From JAOPZW01 sp036379935 (GTDB lineage Bacteria; Actinomycetota; Thermoleophilia; Solirubrobacterales; Solirubrobacteraceae), in assembly GCA_036379935.1 (NCBI GenBank), contig DASVFT010000022.1, positions 37,910-101,909 of the forward strand: 64,000 bases of DNA. The letters are read 5' to 3'. Positions 34,501-43,573 of this stretch are shown piece by piece; the stretch's first letter is position 1; every line of letters begins with the position of its first letter. The notes below the pieces were generated by a model. That model was not told the DNA's origin. It did not search any database and was given only the letters and a program-made list of their open reading frames with translations. The position numbers and the translations under genes were made by a program.

Positions 34501-35631
34501 ATGCCGAACGACATCGCGGCGCTCACGTCGAAGCTGGTGGCCATCGATTCGGTGAACCCGTCGCTCGTTCCCGGCGGCGCGGGCGAGCGCGAGATCGCGT
34601 CGTTCGTCGCCGGCTGGGCGCGCGAGGCGGGGCTGGAGGTCGAGGTGCTCGAGGCGACCGCGGGCCGGCCCAGCGTGGTCGTGCGCGCTCGCGGGACGGG
34701 AGGCGGCCGCTCGCTGCTGCTGTGCGGCCATTGCGACACCGTGACGTTCGAGGGCATGGCCGACCGGCGCACGTGGGTCGACGGCGACCGGCTGTACGGC
34801 CGCGGCGCCTACGACATGAAGTCCGGCGTCGCCGCCGCCCTGATTGCCTGCCGAGAGGCGGCCAGGCTCGACCTGTCGGGCGACGTCATCGTCGCCGCCG
34901 TGGCCGACGAGGAGCACGCCAGCCTCGGCGTCCAGGAGGTGCTGTCGAGCGTCCACGCCGACGCGGCGATCGTCACCGAGCCGACCGAGCTCGAGCTGGT
35001 GATCGCGCACCGCGGCTTCGTGTGGTCGGAGATCGAGGTCACGGGCCGCGCGGCGCACGGATCGCGCCCGCAGCTCGGCGTCGACGCCATCGTCAAGACC
35101 GGGCCGATCCTGACCGCGCTCGGCGAGCTCGACCGCGCGCTGCACGCGCGCACGCATCCGCTCCTCGGACGGGGATCGGTCCATGCGTCGGTGATCCAGG
35201 GCGGTGAGGAGCTCTCCAGCTACCCGGCCCGCTGCGTCGTGGGCCTGGAGCGCCGTACCCTGCCCGGCGACAGCGGCGACACGGTCGAGCGCGAGCTCGT
35301 GTCCCTGCTCGAGGCGTGTCGCGCGGCCGATTCCGACCTCCAGGCCGAGCAGCGCACGCTGCTGGTGCGAGACCCGTTCGAGATGCGCGAGGACGCGGAG
35401 ATCGTCGCGCTCGTGCGCGCCGTCGGGGCCGAGGTGCTCGGCAAGCCGCCGACGATCGCCGGCGCCAGCTACTGGGCCGACGCGGCCTTCATCGCCGCCG
35501 CAGGCATCCCAACCGTCATGTTCGGGGCGGTCGGCGAGGGCGCGCACGCCGCGGAGGAGTGGGTGAGCCTCGCCTCGACCGACGCCGTCGTCCGCACGCT
35601 GGTGGCCGTCGCCACGCGCTTCTGCGCCTGA
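34501..35631 (+). CDS. M20-family peptidase/deacylase (ArgE/DapE-like)
   Basis: The 376-residue enzyme has the M20 metal ligands in order: LCGHCDTV near residue 78, YGRGAYDMKSG near 100, VADEEHAS near 137, ATV-type TEPTELEL near 160 and EGAHAAEEW near 350, with a dimerisation insert between. It hydrolyses an N-acyl amino acid or small peptide; ArgE, DapE or carboxypeptidase activity cannot be separated by eye. The ATG is 6 nt after CAGGAT, a near-match to the leaderless -10. Confidence 0.85.
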   Translation: MPNDIAALTSKLVAIDSVNPSLVPGGAGEREIASFVAGWAREAGLEVEVLEATAGRPSVVVRARGTGGGRSLLLCGHCDTVTFEGMADRRTWVDGDRLYGRGAYDMKSGVAAALIACREAARLDLSGDVIVAAVADEEHASLGVQEVLSSVHADAAIVTEPTELELVIAHRGFVWSEIEVTGRAAHGSRPQLGVDAIVKTGPILTALGELDRALHARTHPLLGRGSVHASVIQGGEELSSYPARCVVGLERRTLPGDSGDTVERELVSLLEACRAADSDLQAEQRTLLVRDPFEMREDAEIVALVRAVGAEVLGKPPTIAGASYWADAAFIAAAGIPTVMFGAVGEGAHAAEEWVSLASTDAVVRTLVAVATRFCA

Positions 35632-35658
35632 GAGCGGCGGCGTTGCACCGACGGCGCG

Positions 35659-35670
35659 TAGGATGCCGCG
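35659..35670 (+). promoter_or_regulatory. Leaderless-type -10 element (TAGGAT, 6 nt to GTG)
   Basis: TAGGAT at 35659-35664, 28 bp after the M20 gene stop, gives the alpha/beta hydrolase its own promoter. Confidence 0.5.
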
Positions 35671-36465
35671 GTGCCGAGCCTGGAGATCGATGGTCTCCAA
35701 GTCGCCTACCAGCGCGCAGGCGACGGACCATCGCTGGTGTTGCTGCATGGCGCCATAGCCGACAGCAGGGTGTGGCGCCCGCAGATCGAAGCGCTGTCCG
35801 ACGAGTTCACCGTCGTCGCCTGGGATGCGCCGGGCGCCGGCCTGTCCTCGGATCCGCCGGGGCCGTTCGGAATGGCGGACTGGGCCGACGTCGTCGCCGC
35901 CTTGATCCGCGTGCTCCGGCTCGGCCCATCGCACATCGTCGGTCACTCGTGGGGCGGCTCACTTGGCATCGAGGTCTACCGCCGACACCCCGGAGCGGCG
36001 GCCTCGCTTGTCCTCGCCGACACCTATGCCGGCTGGAAAGGATCGCTGCCGGCGACGGTGTGCGCCGAGCGGCTCGAGATGGCCCTGCGGACATCCGCGA
36101 TGTCGCCGGACGAGGTCGTCGCGCATCTGCTGCCCGAGCTGCTGTCGGGCGCGGCGTTGCCGCATCTCGCGCACGAGCTCGCCGCGATCATGTCCGAGTT
36201 CCACCCTGTCGGCCTTCGATTGATGGCCAACGCGATGGCCGAGACCGACCTGCGTGACGTCCTGCCTCGGATCGATGTGCCCACGCTGCTCCTCTGGGGG
36301 GAGGCCGACGAGCGCTCGCCTCTGAGCATCGCCCAAAGCATGCGCGACGCGATTCCAGGAGCCGAGCTGGCGCTGATCCCGGGGGCCGGGCACGACAGCA
36401 ACATCGAGCAGCCTGCGCGGTTCAGCGCGGAGGTGCGCGCGTTCTGCCGGACGGCGAGCGGCTAG
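35671..36465 (+). CDS. Alpha/beta-hydrolase
   Basis: The 264-residue protein has oxyanion-hole LLHGAIADSRVW, nucleophile elbow GHSWGG (Ser near residue 93), catalytic Asp in LLWGEADERSP and His in PGAGHDSNIEQP. A helical cap lies between. Cytoplasmic, without signal peptide. Esterase, lactonase or haloperoxidase-like activity cannot be distinguished. Starts with GTG. Confidence 0.85.
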   Translation: MPSLEIDGLQVAYQRAGDGPSLVLLHGAIADSRVWRPQIEALSDEFTVVAWDAPGAGLSSDPPGPFGMADWADVVAALIRVLRLGPSHIVGHSWGGSLGIEVYRRHPGAAASLVLADTYAGWKGSLPATVCAERLEMALRTSAMSPDEVVAHLLPELLSGAALPHLAHELAAIMSEFHPVGLRLMANAMAETDLRDVLPRIDVPTLLLWGEADERSPLSIAQSMRDAIPGAELALIPGAGHDSNIEQPARFSAEVRAFCRTASG

Positions 36466-36480
36466 CCGATGGTCTTCGTT

Positions 36481-36493
36481 TAACCTGGGGCGG
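36481..36493 (+). promoter_or_regulatory. Leaderless-type -10 element (TAACCT, 7 nt to GTG)
   Basis: TAACCT at 36481-36486 precedes the sigma factor GTG at 36494. Confidence 0.5.
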
Positions 36494-37606
36494 GTGAGCG
36501 GGGCAACCGGGACGCCGGCACTCGAGCGTGAGCTGCTCGGAGCGGCCCAGCGAGGCGACGAGGGCGCGTACCGGCGCCTCGTCGAGCCGCACCGGCGTGA
36601 GCTGCACGCGCACAGCTACCGGATGCTCGGCTCGGTGCACGATGCCGAGGACGCGCTGCAGGATGCGCTGCTGCGCGCGTGGCGCGGGCTGTCGCGCTTC
36701 GATGGTCGCGGCTCGCTGCGCGCCTGGCTCTACAAGATCGCCACCAACACCTGCCTCGACATGATCGCGCGCCGGCCCAAGCGCGTGCTGCCCGTCGACC
36801 ACGGTCCCGCCGCCGATCCGAGCGAGGGTCCCGGCGAGCCGCTCGTCGAGTCGGTGTGGGTCGAGCCCTACCCCGACGAGAAGCTGGGCATCGAGGACGG
36901 CTTCGCCGCGCCGGAGGCACGCTACGAGCAGCGCGAGAGCCTGGAGCTGGCCTTCATCGCGGCGCTCCAGCACCTGCCGGCGCGCCAGCGCGCGGTGCTG
37001 ATCCTGCGCGAGGTCCTGGGCTACTCGGCCCAGGAGGTGGCCGACCTCCTGGAGACGACCGTGGCGTCGGTGAACAGCGCGCTGCAGCGGGCTCGCGCCG
37101 CCGCCGAGGATCGGCTGCCCGAGCGCAGCCAGCAGGCCACCCTGCGCGCGCTCGGCGACCAGGCGCTGGCCGAGATCGTGGACGGCTACGTCGAGGCGTG
37201 GCAGCGCGGCGACATCGAGGCGGTCGTCTCCATGCTGACCGAGGACGCCACGTTCGCGATGCCGCCACTGGCCACGTGGTTCGGCGGCCGCGACGCGATC
37301 GCCGCCTTCCTTGCGGGCTGGCCGCTCTCCGGCCTCTGGCGCTGGCGTCCCGTGCAGGTGCGCGCCAACGGCCAGGTGGCGCTCGCCTTCTACAGCTGGG
37401 ACGACGACGACGAGGCCTTCCGCCCTTTCGCGCTCAACGTCTTCACGCTGCGCGGCGACCGGATCAGCGACATCACTGCCTTCATCACGCGCTCCACGGA
37501 GGATCCCGATCGCGCCGTGCTGGCGCGCTTGCCGGAGCAGCCGCCCGAGCCGACGCGCCTGGCGGCGGCCTTCCAGAACTTCGGCCTCCCGGACCGGCTG
37601 GACTGA
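36494..37606 (+). CDS. ECF sigma factor with SnoaL-like C-terminal domain (SigG/SigJ-type)
   Basis: The 370-residue protein has sigma region 2 at about residues 20-95 (YRRLVEPHRRELHAHSYRMLG, DAEDALQDALLRAWRGL, LRAWLYKIATNTCLD), region 4 at about 155-210 (HLPARQRAVLILREVLGYSAQEVADLL, ASVNSALQRARA), and an NTF2/SnoaL-like domain at about 230-345 (YVEAWQRGDIEAVVSMLTEDATFAMPP, FALNVFTLRGDRISDI). Factors of this type are controlled by their own C-terminal domain instead of a separate anti-sigma factor. Starts with GTG at 36494. The SnoaL fold also occurs as separate proteins at 8863 and 10947. Confidence 0.9.
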   Translation: MSGATGTPALERELLGAAQRGDEGAYRRLVEPHRRELHAHSYRMLGSVHDAEDALQDALLRAWRGLSRFDGRGSLRAWLYKIATNTCLDMIARRPKRVLPVDHGPAADPSEGPGEPLVESVWVEPYPDEKLGIEDGFAAPEARYEQRESLELAFIAALQHLPARQRAVLILREVLGYSAQEVADLLETTVASVNSALQRARAAAEDRLPERSQQATLRALGDQALAEIVDGYVEAWQRGDIEAVVSMLTEDATFAMPPLATWFGGRDAIAAFLAGWPLSGLWRWRPVQVRANGQVALAFYSWDDDDEAFRPFALNVFTLRGDRISDITAFITRSTEDPDRAVLARLPEQPPEPTRLAAAFQNFGLPDRLD

Positions 37607-37690
37607 CGGCGGCAGGCGACGCCGCGCACTTGAGGTCGCGGTCAGGTAGCGTGTCGGTCGATCCGAGTAAAGGTCTCTAACCAGATTGGG

Positions 37691-39678
37691 ATGTGGCCGG
37701 CCGCGGCCGGTGCGATCGCGGTGGCGACCGCAGTGCTGGCCGGGCCGCTGGCCGCCGCCCGGACGGTGGCCGTTCCGGCTGTCGCCGGGAGGGCCGCTGC
37801 TCCCGCGTCCGCCGGGAGGGCCGCCGCTCCCGCGTCCGCCCGGACGGTCGCCGCCCCGGCCGCCGCCGTGCGGGTCGACCAGCTCGGCTATGCGCCCGGC
37901 GAGACCAAGGTCGCCTATCTCCTCGCCAGGACGTGGGCTCCGCGCGCACCGTTCGCGGTCGTCGATCTCTCCGGCCGCGTGGTCCTGCGCGGCCGCGCCA
38001 GGGCGAGCCGCGGTGGCTGGAATCGCCGCTACCGCGCGGTGCAGCCGCTTGACCTGACGGCCCTGCGCGCCGCCGGCCGCTACCGGATCGTCGTTCGCGG
38101 CCCGGTGCGCGCGACCTCACCGACCTTCCGCGTCGCGCCGGCGGACGCGCTCCTCGCCCCCCGCCTGGCCGATGCCGTCGCCTTCTTCCAGGCCCAGCGC
38201 GACGGCGCCGACGTCGTGCCCAGCCCGCTGCACCGCCGTCCCTCGCACCTCAACGACCGGCGCGCCGAGCTCTATGCCCCGCCGCGCTACGACGGGCCCG
38301 ACAGCGACGTGATCGTGGACCGCTCGCTCACTCCGATCGCGGGCGGGCCGGTGGATCTCGAGGGAGGATGGTTCGACGCCGGCGACTTCATCAAGTTCAC
38401 GCACACGACCGCCTACGCCGACGCGCTGCTCTTCCTGGCCCAGCGGACGCTCGGTCCGCGGGCACCGGCCGCGCTCGAGCCCGAGGCGCGGTTCGGGCTC
38501 GCGTGGCTGGACAAGGCGTGGCTCGAGGGGCCGCGCAGCATGCTGCTGCAGGTCGGCATCGGCTCCGGGAACAAGCAGGGCAGCTTCAACGGCGACCACG
38601 ACCTCTGGCGCCTGCCCGAGGCCGACGACGCGCTGAAGGGCGCCCGCAACCGCTACCTGCGGCGGCGCCCGGCCTTCCGGGCGAACGCTCCCGGGACGCC
38701 GGTGCCGCCGAACATCGCGGGCCGGGTGACGGCGGCGTTCGCCTTGGCGGCGCAGGTCGACGCGACGACGGCTCCCGAGCGCGCCCGCGCCGAGCTGGGC
38801 ACCGCGGCCGACGTCTTCGCGGCGGCCAAGACGACGGGCGTGCGCCCCGCCGATGTCGCCACCGCGCTGCCGCACGCCTTCTACCCGGAGTCCTCGTGGC
38901 GCGACGACCTCGAGCTGGGCGCGGCAGAGCTCGCGCTCGCGGGCCAGGCGCTGGGCGACGCGCGCGCCGGCGCCTGGATGCAGGCCGCGGCGATCTGGGC
39001 CCGCGCCTACCTCCAGCGCGAGGCCGGCAGGGCCACGCTCAACCTCTACGACACGAGCGCCGTGGCGCACGCCGAGCTCGTCCGCGCCATCCGCGCCGCG
39101 GGGGCGCCCGCCGGCCTCGCGGTCGGCGAGCCCGACCTGCTCGGCGACCTCCGCGCCCAGCTCGCGCGCGGCGCGGCGCGCGCACGCCATGATCCGTTCC
39201 GTGCCGGCGTGGTCTACGACGACTTCGACGCCGCCTCGCACGCCTTCGGCCTGGCCGCCACCGCGGCGCTCTACCGCGGGCTCACGTCGGACCAGCGCTA
39301 CGACGCGTTCGGCACCGCCCAGCGCGACTGGGCGCCAACGCCTGGGGCGCCTCGCTCATGATCGGCGTCGGCAGCCGCTTTCCGCGTTGCCCACAGCACG
39401 TCGTCGCCAACCTCTCCGGCGGCCGAGACGGGCGACCGCCGCTCCTCCTCGGCGCCGTGGTCAACGGGCCGAACGACAGCGGGCTCTTCGCCGACGGCCT
39501 GGGCGAGTTCTTCGCCGAGGGCCACTCGTGCCCCACGCACGGCGATCCCTACGCCGCCTTCCGCGGCCACGGAAGCGCCTTCGTGGACGACGTCCGCTCG
39601 TGGCAGACCGTCGAGCCCGCCATCGACTTCACCGCCACCGCCGCCCTGGCCTTCGCTCTCGGCGCCCACGACGGCTAG
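37691..39678 (+). pseudogene. Secreted glycoside hydrolase family 9 enzyme, frameshifted
   Basis: Frame 1 (37691-39361) gives a signal peptide, Ala-rich repeats, a CelD-type N-terminal Ig domain (VRVDQLGYAPGETKVAYL) and the GH9 (alpha/alpha)6 barrel with GGWFDAGDFIKFTHT, whose Asp pair activates water. Near 39330 the signal shifts frame and continues GVGSRFPRCPQHVVANLSGG, GPNDSGLFADG and FVDDVRSWQTVEPAIDF, the C-terminal GH9 signature with the catalytic acid Glu, ending at 39678. The nucleotides around the shift suggest a short deletion. If real, the product lacks its catalytic acid; if a sequencing error, the enzyme is an intact cellulase-like beta-glucanase of about 660 residues. Confidence 0.8.
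37784..37837 (+). repeat. 27-bp in-frame tandem duplication in GH9 leader region
   Basis: Units 37784-37810 and 37811-37837 differ at one base and each encode an AGRAAAPAS-like nonapeptide just after the signal helix. A third, looser copy (ARTVAAPA) follows. Confidence 0.75.
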
Positions 39679-39696
39679 GGAAGACGTCCTGACGAG

Positions 39697-40572
39697 CTAG
39701 CCGACCTCGGCTCTGGAGGCGCGGTCGTCGCGCGCGAGGACGCGCGGGCTGTCGGCGATCAGCCCTCGCCGCCGCAGCCCCTCGAGGCCGCGGTCGGCCG
39801 GAGCGAAGGTCACCAGCGTCGCCCTGTCGGGCTGAAGGGCGATGCGAAAGCGAAGGGCCTCCAGCCGGCGGCGCTGACCGTCGATCTCGAAGTCGAAGCC
39901 GGCGAAGCCGGGCATGACGTCCACGGTCACGGTCGCGTCGGCGGGCACCACGAGCGGCGGGGCGCTGCCGCCGTGCATGGCCAGCGGCGTGCAGACGAAG
40001 GCCGATGTTCCGGCCGCGAGCACCGGGCCTCCGGCCGCCATCGAATAGGCGCTGGAGCCCACGGGCGTGGCCACCACCAGCCCGTCGCCGGCCAGGCGCA
40101 CGTAGAGCTCGTCGTCGACGGCGACCTCGGCCACGAGCTGCCCGGAGCCGCGGCGCACGACCACGACGTCGTTGAGGGCCCAGTCGTCGGCGGCGTCGAT
40201 GGTGAGGGCCGGCAGCGAGCGGGGCGTCCAGTCGCCCGCCCACACGCGCCCGAGCGCTTCGGCCAGCTCGTCGGCGGCGACCGCGCTCAGCGCGCCCAGG
40301 CTCCCGCACGCGACGCCGAGGACGGGGGCGTGGCTGGCCGCTCCCGCACGCAGGGCGGCGAGGACCGTGCCGTCGCCGCCGGCGGCGACCACGAGATCGC
40401 CGCGGCCCAGCGTGCCGGCCTCCGCGACCTGGCGGTGCCCGTCGCCGGTCGCGAGCTGGAGCACCGGCACGCCGTGCTCCGCGGCCCAGCCCTCGAGCGT
40501 CCGCAGCGCCTGGTCGATCGGGCGCGTGGGGTGGACGACGAGCGCGATGCGCGCCGGCACCCAGTCAGCCAT
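39697..40572 (-). CDS. nadK: NAD kinase
   Basis: The 291-residue protein has GGDGT (in VVAAGGDGTVLAAL, near residue 63), the NE/D motif in ALNDVVVVRRG, and PVGSSAYSMAAGGP near 170, all characteristic of ATP-NAD kinases. It phosphorylates NAD to NADP in the cytoplasm. It is downstream of the monooxygenase gene on the same strand, 83 bp away; that gap holds a 33-bp duplication and a possible -10 TAGGGT. Confidence 0.92.
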   Translation of the reverse strand: MADWVPARIALVVHPTRPIDQALRTLEGWAAEHGVPVLQLATGDGHRQVAEAGTLGRGDLVVAAGGDGTVLAALRAGAASHAPVLGVACGSLGALSAVAADELAEALGRVWAGDWTPRSLPALTIDAADDWALNDVVVVRRGSGQLVAEVAVDDELYVRLAGDGLVVATPVGSSAYSMAAGGPVLAAGTSAFVCTPLAMHGGSAPPLVVPADATVTVDVMPGFAGFDFEIDGQRRRLEALRFRIALQPDRATLVTFAPADRGLEGLRRRGLIADSPRVLARDDRASRAEVG

Positions 40573-40602
40573 GGTCGCCGCCGGCCTGCTCGCGCGCGGT
40601 CA

Positions 40603-40678
40603 CACCGGGACCCTAGCCCGCCGACGGGGAGCGGAGGGTGACGGTCACCGGGACCCTAACCCGCCGACGGGAAGCGGA
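40603..40678. repeat. 33-bp direct duplication at the monooxygenase 3' end
   Basis: Copies at 40603-40635 and 40646-40678 match at 31 of 33 positions. The right copy contains the stop codon and last codons of the monooxygenase gene; the left copy lies in the spacer before nadK. Each copy includes a minus-strand TAGGGT or TTAGGGT. Confidence 0.8.
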
Positions 40679-42131
40679 CGGTGGCGAGCTCGTAGGTCCC
40701 CGGATCGATGCGCGCCGTCCGGCGTCGGTAGCTGCTCCACAGCCACGGCCACTGGTTGGGGTCGTTGCCGTCGGCGTCGACGTACCAGCTCGTGCACCCC
40801 GTGTGCCAGACGGTTCCGGCCAGCGCGGCGCGCAGCTCGCGATCGAAGTTCTCGACGGCCTCGCGGCGGACCTCGATGCGGGTCGCGCCCGCGCGATCGA
40901 GCTCGCGCAGTGCCGCGAGCACATGGCCCATGCCGGCCTCGATCGTGTAGATGACCGAGCCGGTCCCGCCGTTGGTGTTGGGTCCGTAGAGCAGGAACAG
41001 GTTGGGGAAGCCCGGGACGGTGAGGCCGAGGTAGGCGCGCGGGAGTGCGGCCCACTCGTGGGCCAGCGACTGGCCGCCGGCGCCGACGATCTCCATTGGG
41101 GCCACGAAGCCGTGGGTCTTGAAGCCCGTGGCGAGGACGAGCACGTCGGCCGGGCGCTCGCGGCCGTCCTCGGTGCGGATCCCGGTCGGCGTCACCTCGG
41201 CGATCCGGTCGACGACGAGCGTGACGTTGGGTTTGGTGAGCGCCGGATACCAGTCGTCGGTGAGCATGATGCGCTTGCAGCCGATCTCGTCGCTCGGCGT
41301 CACCTTGCGGCGCAGGTCGGGATCCGCGATCGCCCTCCTGATCTGATGGCGCGCGACGGCGCGGAAGGGCCGGCGCAGCCATCGCTGGCTCGTGAGCGCG
41401 GCCGCGCCGAGCTCCATGAAGGCGAAGATGGTCGCGCGGTCCAGGCGCTGGAGGACTCCGAAGCGCGAGAACAGCCACTGGGCGCGCTCGCTGTAGGCGA
41501 AGTCGAGCTTCGGGATCGTCCACCCCGGCGAGCGCTGGTAGACGTCGACGTGCGCGACCGTCGGCTGGATCGCCGGCACCACCTGGATGGCGCTGCAGCC
41601 GGTGCCGACGACCGCCACGCGCCGGCCCGCGAGGGCGACGTCATGGCGCCACTGCGCGGTGTGGAAGGCGGGACCGTCGAAGCTCTCGAGGCCAGGGATC
41701 GGCGCCACCCGCGGGACCGAGAGCTGGCCGCAGGCGGTGATGAGCACGTCCGCCTCATGGGCGCCGCCGCTGGTCTTCAGGTGCCACCGCCCGCGCTCCT
41801 CGTCCCAGCGCGCGTCGGTCACCTCCGTGCCCGTGCGCACGCGGTCCAGCACCCCGTGGCGCCGCGCGACGTCCTCGAGGTAGGCCTGGATCTCAGCCTG
41901 CGGCGCGTAGCGGCGCGACCAGCGCGGGTTGGGGGCGAAGGAGAACTCGTAGAGGTGCGACGGGACGTCGCAGGCCGCGCCCGGATAGGTGTTGTGGTGC
42001 CAGACCCCGCCGACCCGCGCGCCGCGCTCGAAGACGGTCACGTCCTCGTAGCCGCCCCGGCGCAGCATCACCGCCGCCCCCACGCCGCCGAACCCGCCGC
42101 CCACCACGGCGATGGAACGTCCAGAACTCAC
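40656..42131 (-). CDS. Baeyer-Villiger-type flavin monooxygenase
   Basis: The 491-residue protein has FAD-binding VGGGFGGVGAAV at the N terminus, NTYPGAACDVPSHLY typical of the BVMO group, a BVMO-like fingerprint FHTAQWRHD, NADPH-binding VVGTGCSAIQVVP, and the C-terminal LATGF motif. It should insert oxygen into ketones or oxidise related substrates using NADPH and FAD. The GTG at 42131 is 6 nt after TAGCCT. It is divergent from the hydantoinase operon, with overlapping upstream regions in 35 bp. Confidence 0.88.
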   Translation of the reverse strand: MSSGRSIAVVGGGFGGVGAAVMLRRGGYEDVTVFERGARVGGVWHHNTYPGAACDVPSHLYEFSFAPNPRWSRRYAPQAEIQAYLEDVARRHGVLDRVRTGTEVTDARWDEERGRWHLKTSGGAHEADVLITACGQLSVPRVAPIPGLESFDGPAFHTAQWRHDVALAGRRVAVVGTGCSAIQVVPAIQPTVAHVDVYQRSPGWTIPKLDFAYSERAQWLFSRFGVLQRLDRATIFAFMELGAAALTSQRWLRRPFRAVARHQIRRAIADPDLRRKVTPSDEIGCKRIMLTDDWYPALTKPNVTLVVDRIAEVTPTGIRTEDGRERPADVLVLATGFKTHGFVAPMEIVGAGGQSLAHEWAALPRAYLGLTVPGFPNLFLLYGPNTNGGTGSVIYTIEAGMGHVLAALRELDRAGATRIEVRREAVENFDRELRAALAGTVWHTGCTSWYVDADGNDPNQWPWLWSSYRRRTARIDPGTYELATVRFPSAG

Positions 42132-42143
42132 ACCCGGAGGCTA
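42132..42143 (-). promoter_or_regulatory. Leaderless-type -10 element (TAGCCT, 6 nt to GTG)
   Basis: TAGCCT at 42143-42138 on the minus strand, within the 35-bp divergent space shared with the hydantoinase gene. Confidence 0.5.
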
Positions 42144-42154
42144 ACTCCGTCGGA

Positions 42155-42166
42155 TAGTTTTGGGTC
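42155..42166 (+). promoter_or_regulatory. Leaderless-type -10 element (TAGTTT, 6 nt to ATG)
   Basis: TAGTTT at 42155-42160 drives the hydantoinase operon; its upstream side overlaps the region needed by the divergent promoter, so one bound protein could affect both. Confidence 0.5.
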
Positions 42167-43573
42167 ATGAGCGATACGGTGCTTGCGGGTGGAACGGTGG
42201 TCACCGCGGAGGCGAGCTTCCGCGCGGACGTGGCGATCGAGGGAGAGCGGGTCGCGGCCGTGGGGGTGGATCTGCCGACGGACGGCGCGGACGTCGTCGA
42301 CGTGTCTGGCGCGCTGCTGATGCCGGGCTTCATCGACGGCCACACGCACCTCGACATGCCCTTCGGAGGAACGGTCACGGCGGATGACTGGGACACCGGC
42401 ACGGCGGCCGCCGTGGCCGGTGGGACGACCACGGTCGTCGACTTCTCGCTCCAGGACATCGAGGGCACGCTGGCCGAGGCGGTCGAGACCTGGCAGGGCA
42501 AGGCCGAGGGCAAGACGCGCATCGACTACGGGCTGCACGTGGCCATCACCAACCTCACCGAGGCGGTCAAGGCCGAGATCCCGTCGCTTCCCTCGCTCGG
42601 GGTCTCGACGATCAAGATCTTCATGGCCTACAAGGGCACGCCGCTCTACACCGCCGACGAGGACCTCTTCGAGGCGATGCAGATCGCGCGCGAGGCCGGC
42701 GTGCTCGTGCTCGTCCACGCCGAGAACGGCGACGTGATCGCCAAGCTCCAGGCCGAGGCGCTCGAACGCGGCGACGTCGAACCGAAGTGGCACGGCCTCA
42801 CGCGCCCCGAGCTCGTCGAGGCCGAGGCCACCAACCGCGCGATCCGGCTGGCCGAGCTGGCCGACACGCCGCTGCTGGTCGTGCACGTCTCCTGCGCCGC
42901 GGCGCTGGAGGAGATCCGCCGCGCCCACGCGCGCGGGAGCACGATCTACGGCGAGACGTGCCCGCAGTACTTCGCCTTCAGCGACGCCGACCTGGCGCGC
43001 GAGGGCTTCGAGGGCGCCAAGTACGTCTGCTCGCCGCCGCTGCGCGACCCGTCCAACCGCCCGGCGCTGTGGCGCGGCCTCCAGGCCGGCGATCTGCAGA
43101 TCTTCGGCTCGGACCACTGCTCGTTCAACTACAAGGGGCAGAAGGAGCTGGGGCGCGACGACTTCACGCTCATCCCCAACGGCCTGCCCGGCCTCGAGGA
43201 GCGCGCGTCGACGCTGTGGACCGAGGGCGTGCGCGGGGGCCACATCTCCGAGCAGCTCTTCGTCGCGGTGCTGTCGACCAACCAGGCGCGCGTCCACGGC
43301 CTCGCCGGTCGCAAGGGTGCGATCGCGCCCGGCGCCGACGCCGACATCGTCGTGTGGGACCCCGACCTGACGATCAAGGTCACGCAGGGCAACCGCCACA
43401 GCAACGTCGACTACACGCCGTATGAGGGGCGGACCCTCGTGGGCGGCCCCGCCGACGTCTACATCCGCGGCGCGCACGCCTACAGCGACGGCGAGGTCCT
43501 CGCCGAGCCGGGCAGCGGGCGCTTCCTGGAGCGCGCCTTCCGCCGCGCCGCCCCCGCCGCGGCCGTGCGCTGA
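42167..43573 (+). CDS. Dihydropyrimidinase / D-hydantoinase
   Basis: The 468-residue amidohydrolase has PGFIDGHTHLD (zinc His pair), KIFMAYKG with the Lys expected to be carboxylated, LVHAENG, VVHVSCAAALE and IFGSDHCSF with catalytic Asp. It opens dihydrouracil or 5-substituted hydantoin rings to N-carbamoyl amino acids. Its stop overlaps the next start by 1 nt (TGATG), and the next gene product would hydrolyse the carbamoyl compound, so the two steps are encoded together. Confidence 0.92.
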   Translation: MSDTVLAGGTVVTAEASFRADVAIEGERVAAVGVDLPTDGADVVDVSGALLMPGFIDGHTHLDMPFGGTVTADDWDTGTAAAVAGGTTTVVDFSLQDIEGTLAEAVETWQGKAEGKTRIDYGLHVAITNLTEAVKAEIPSLPSLGVSTIKIFMAYKGTPLYTADEDLFEAMQIAREAGVLVLVHAENGDVIAKLQAEALERGDVEPKWHGLTRPELVEAEATNRAIRLAELADTPLLVVHVSCAAALEEIRRAHARGSTIYGETCPQYFAFSDADLAREGFEGAKYVCSPPLRDPSNRPALWRGLQAGDLQIFGSDHCSFNYKGQKELGRDDFTLIPNGLPGLEERASTLWTEGVRGGHISEQLFVAVLSTNQARVHGLAGRKGAIAPGADADIVVWDPDLTIKVTQGNRHSNVDYTPYEGRTLVGGPADVYIRGAHAYSDGEVLAEPGSGRFLERAFRRAAPAAAVR

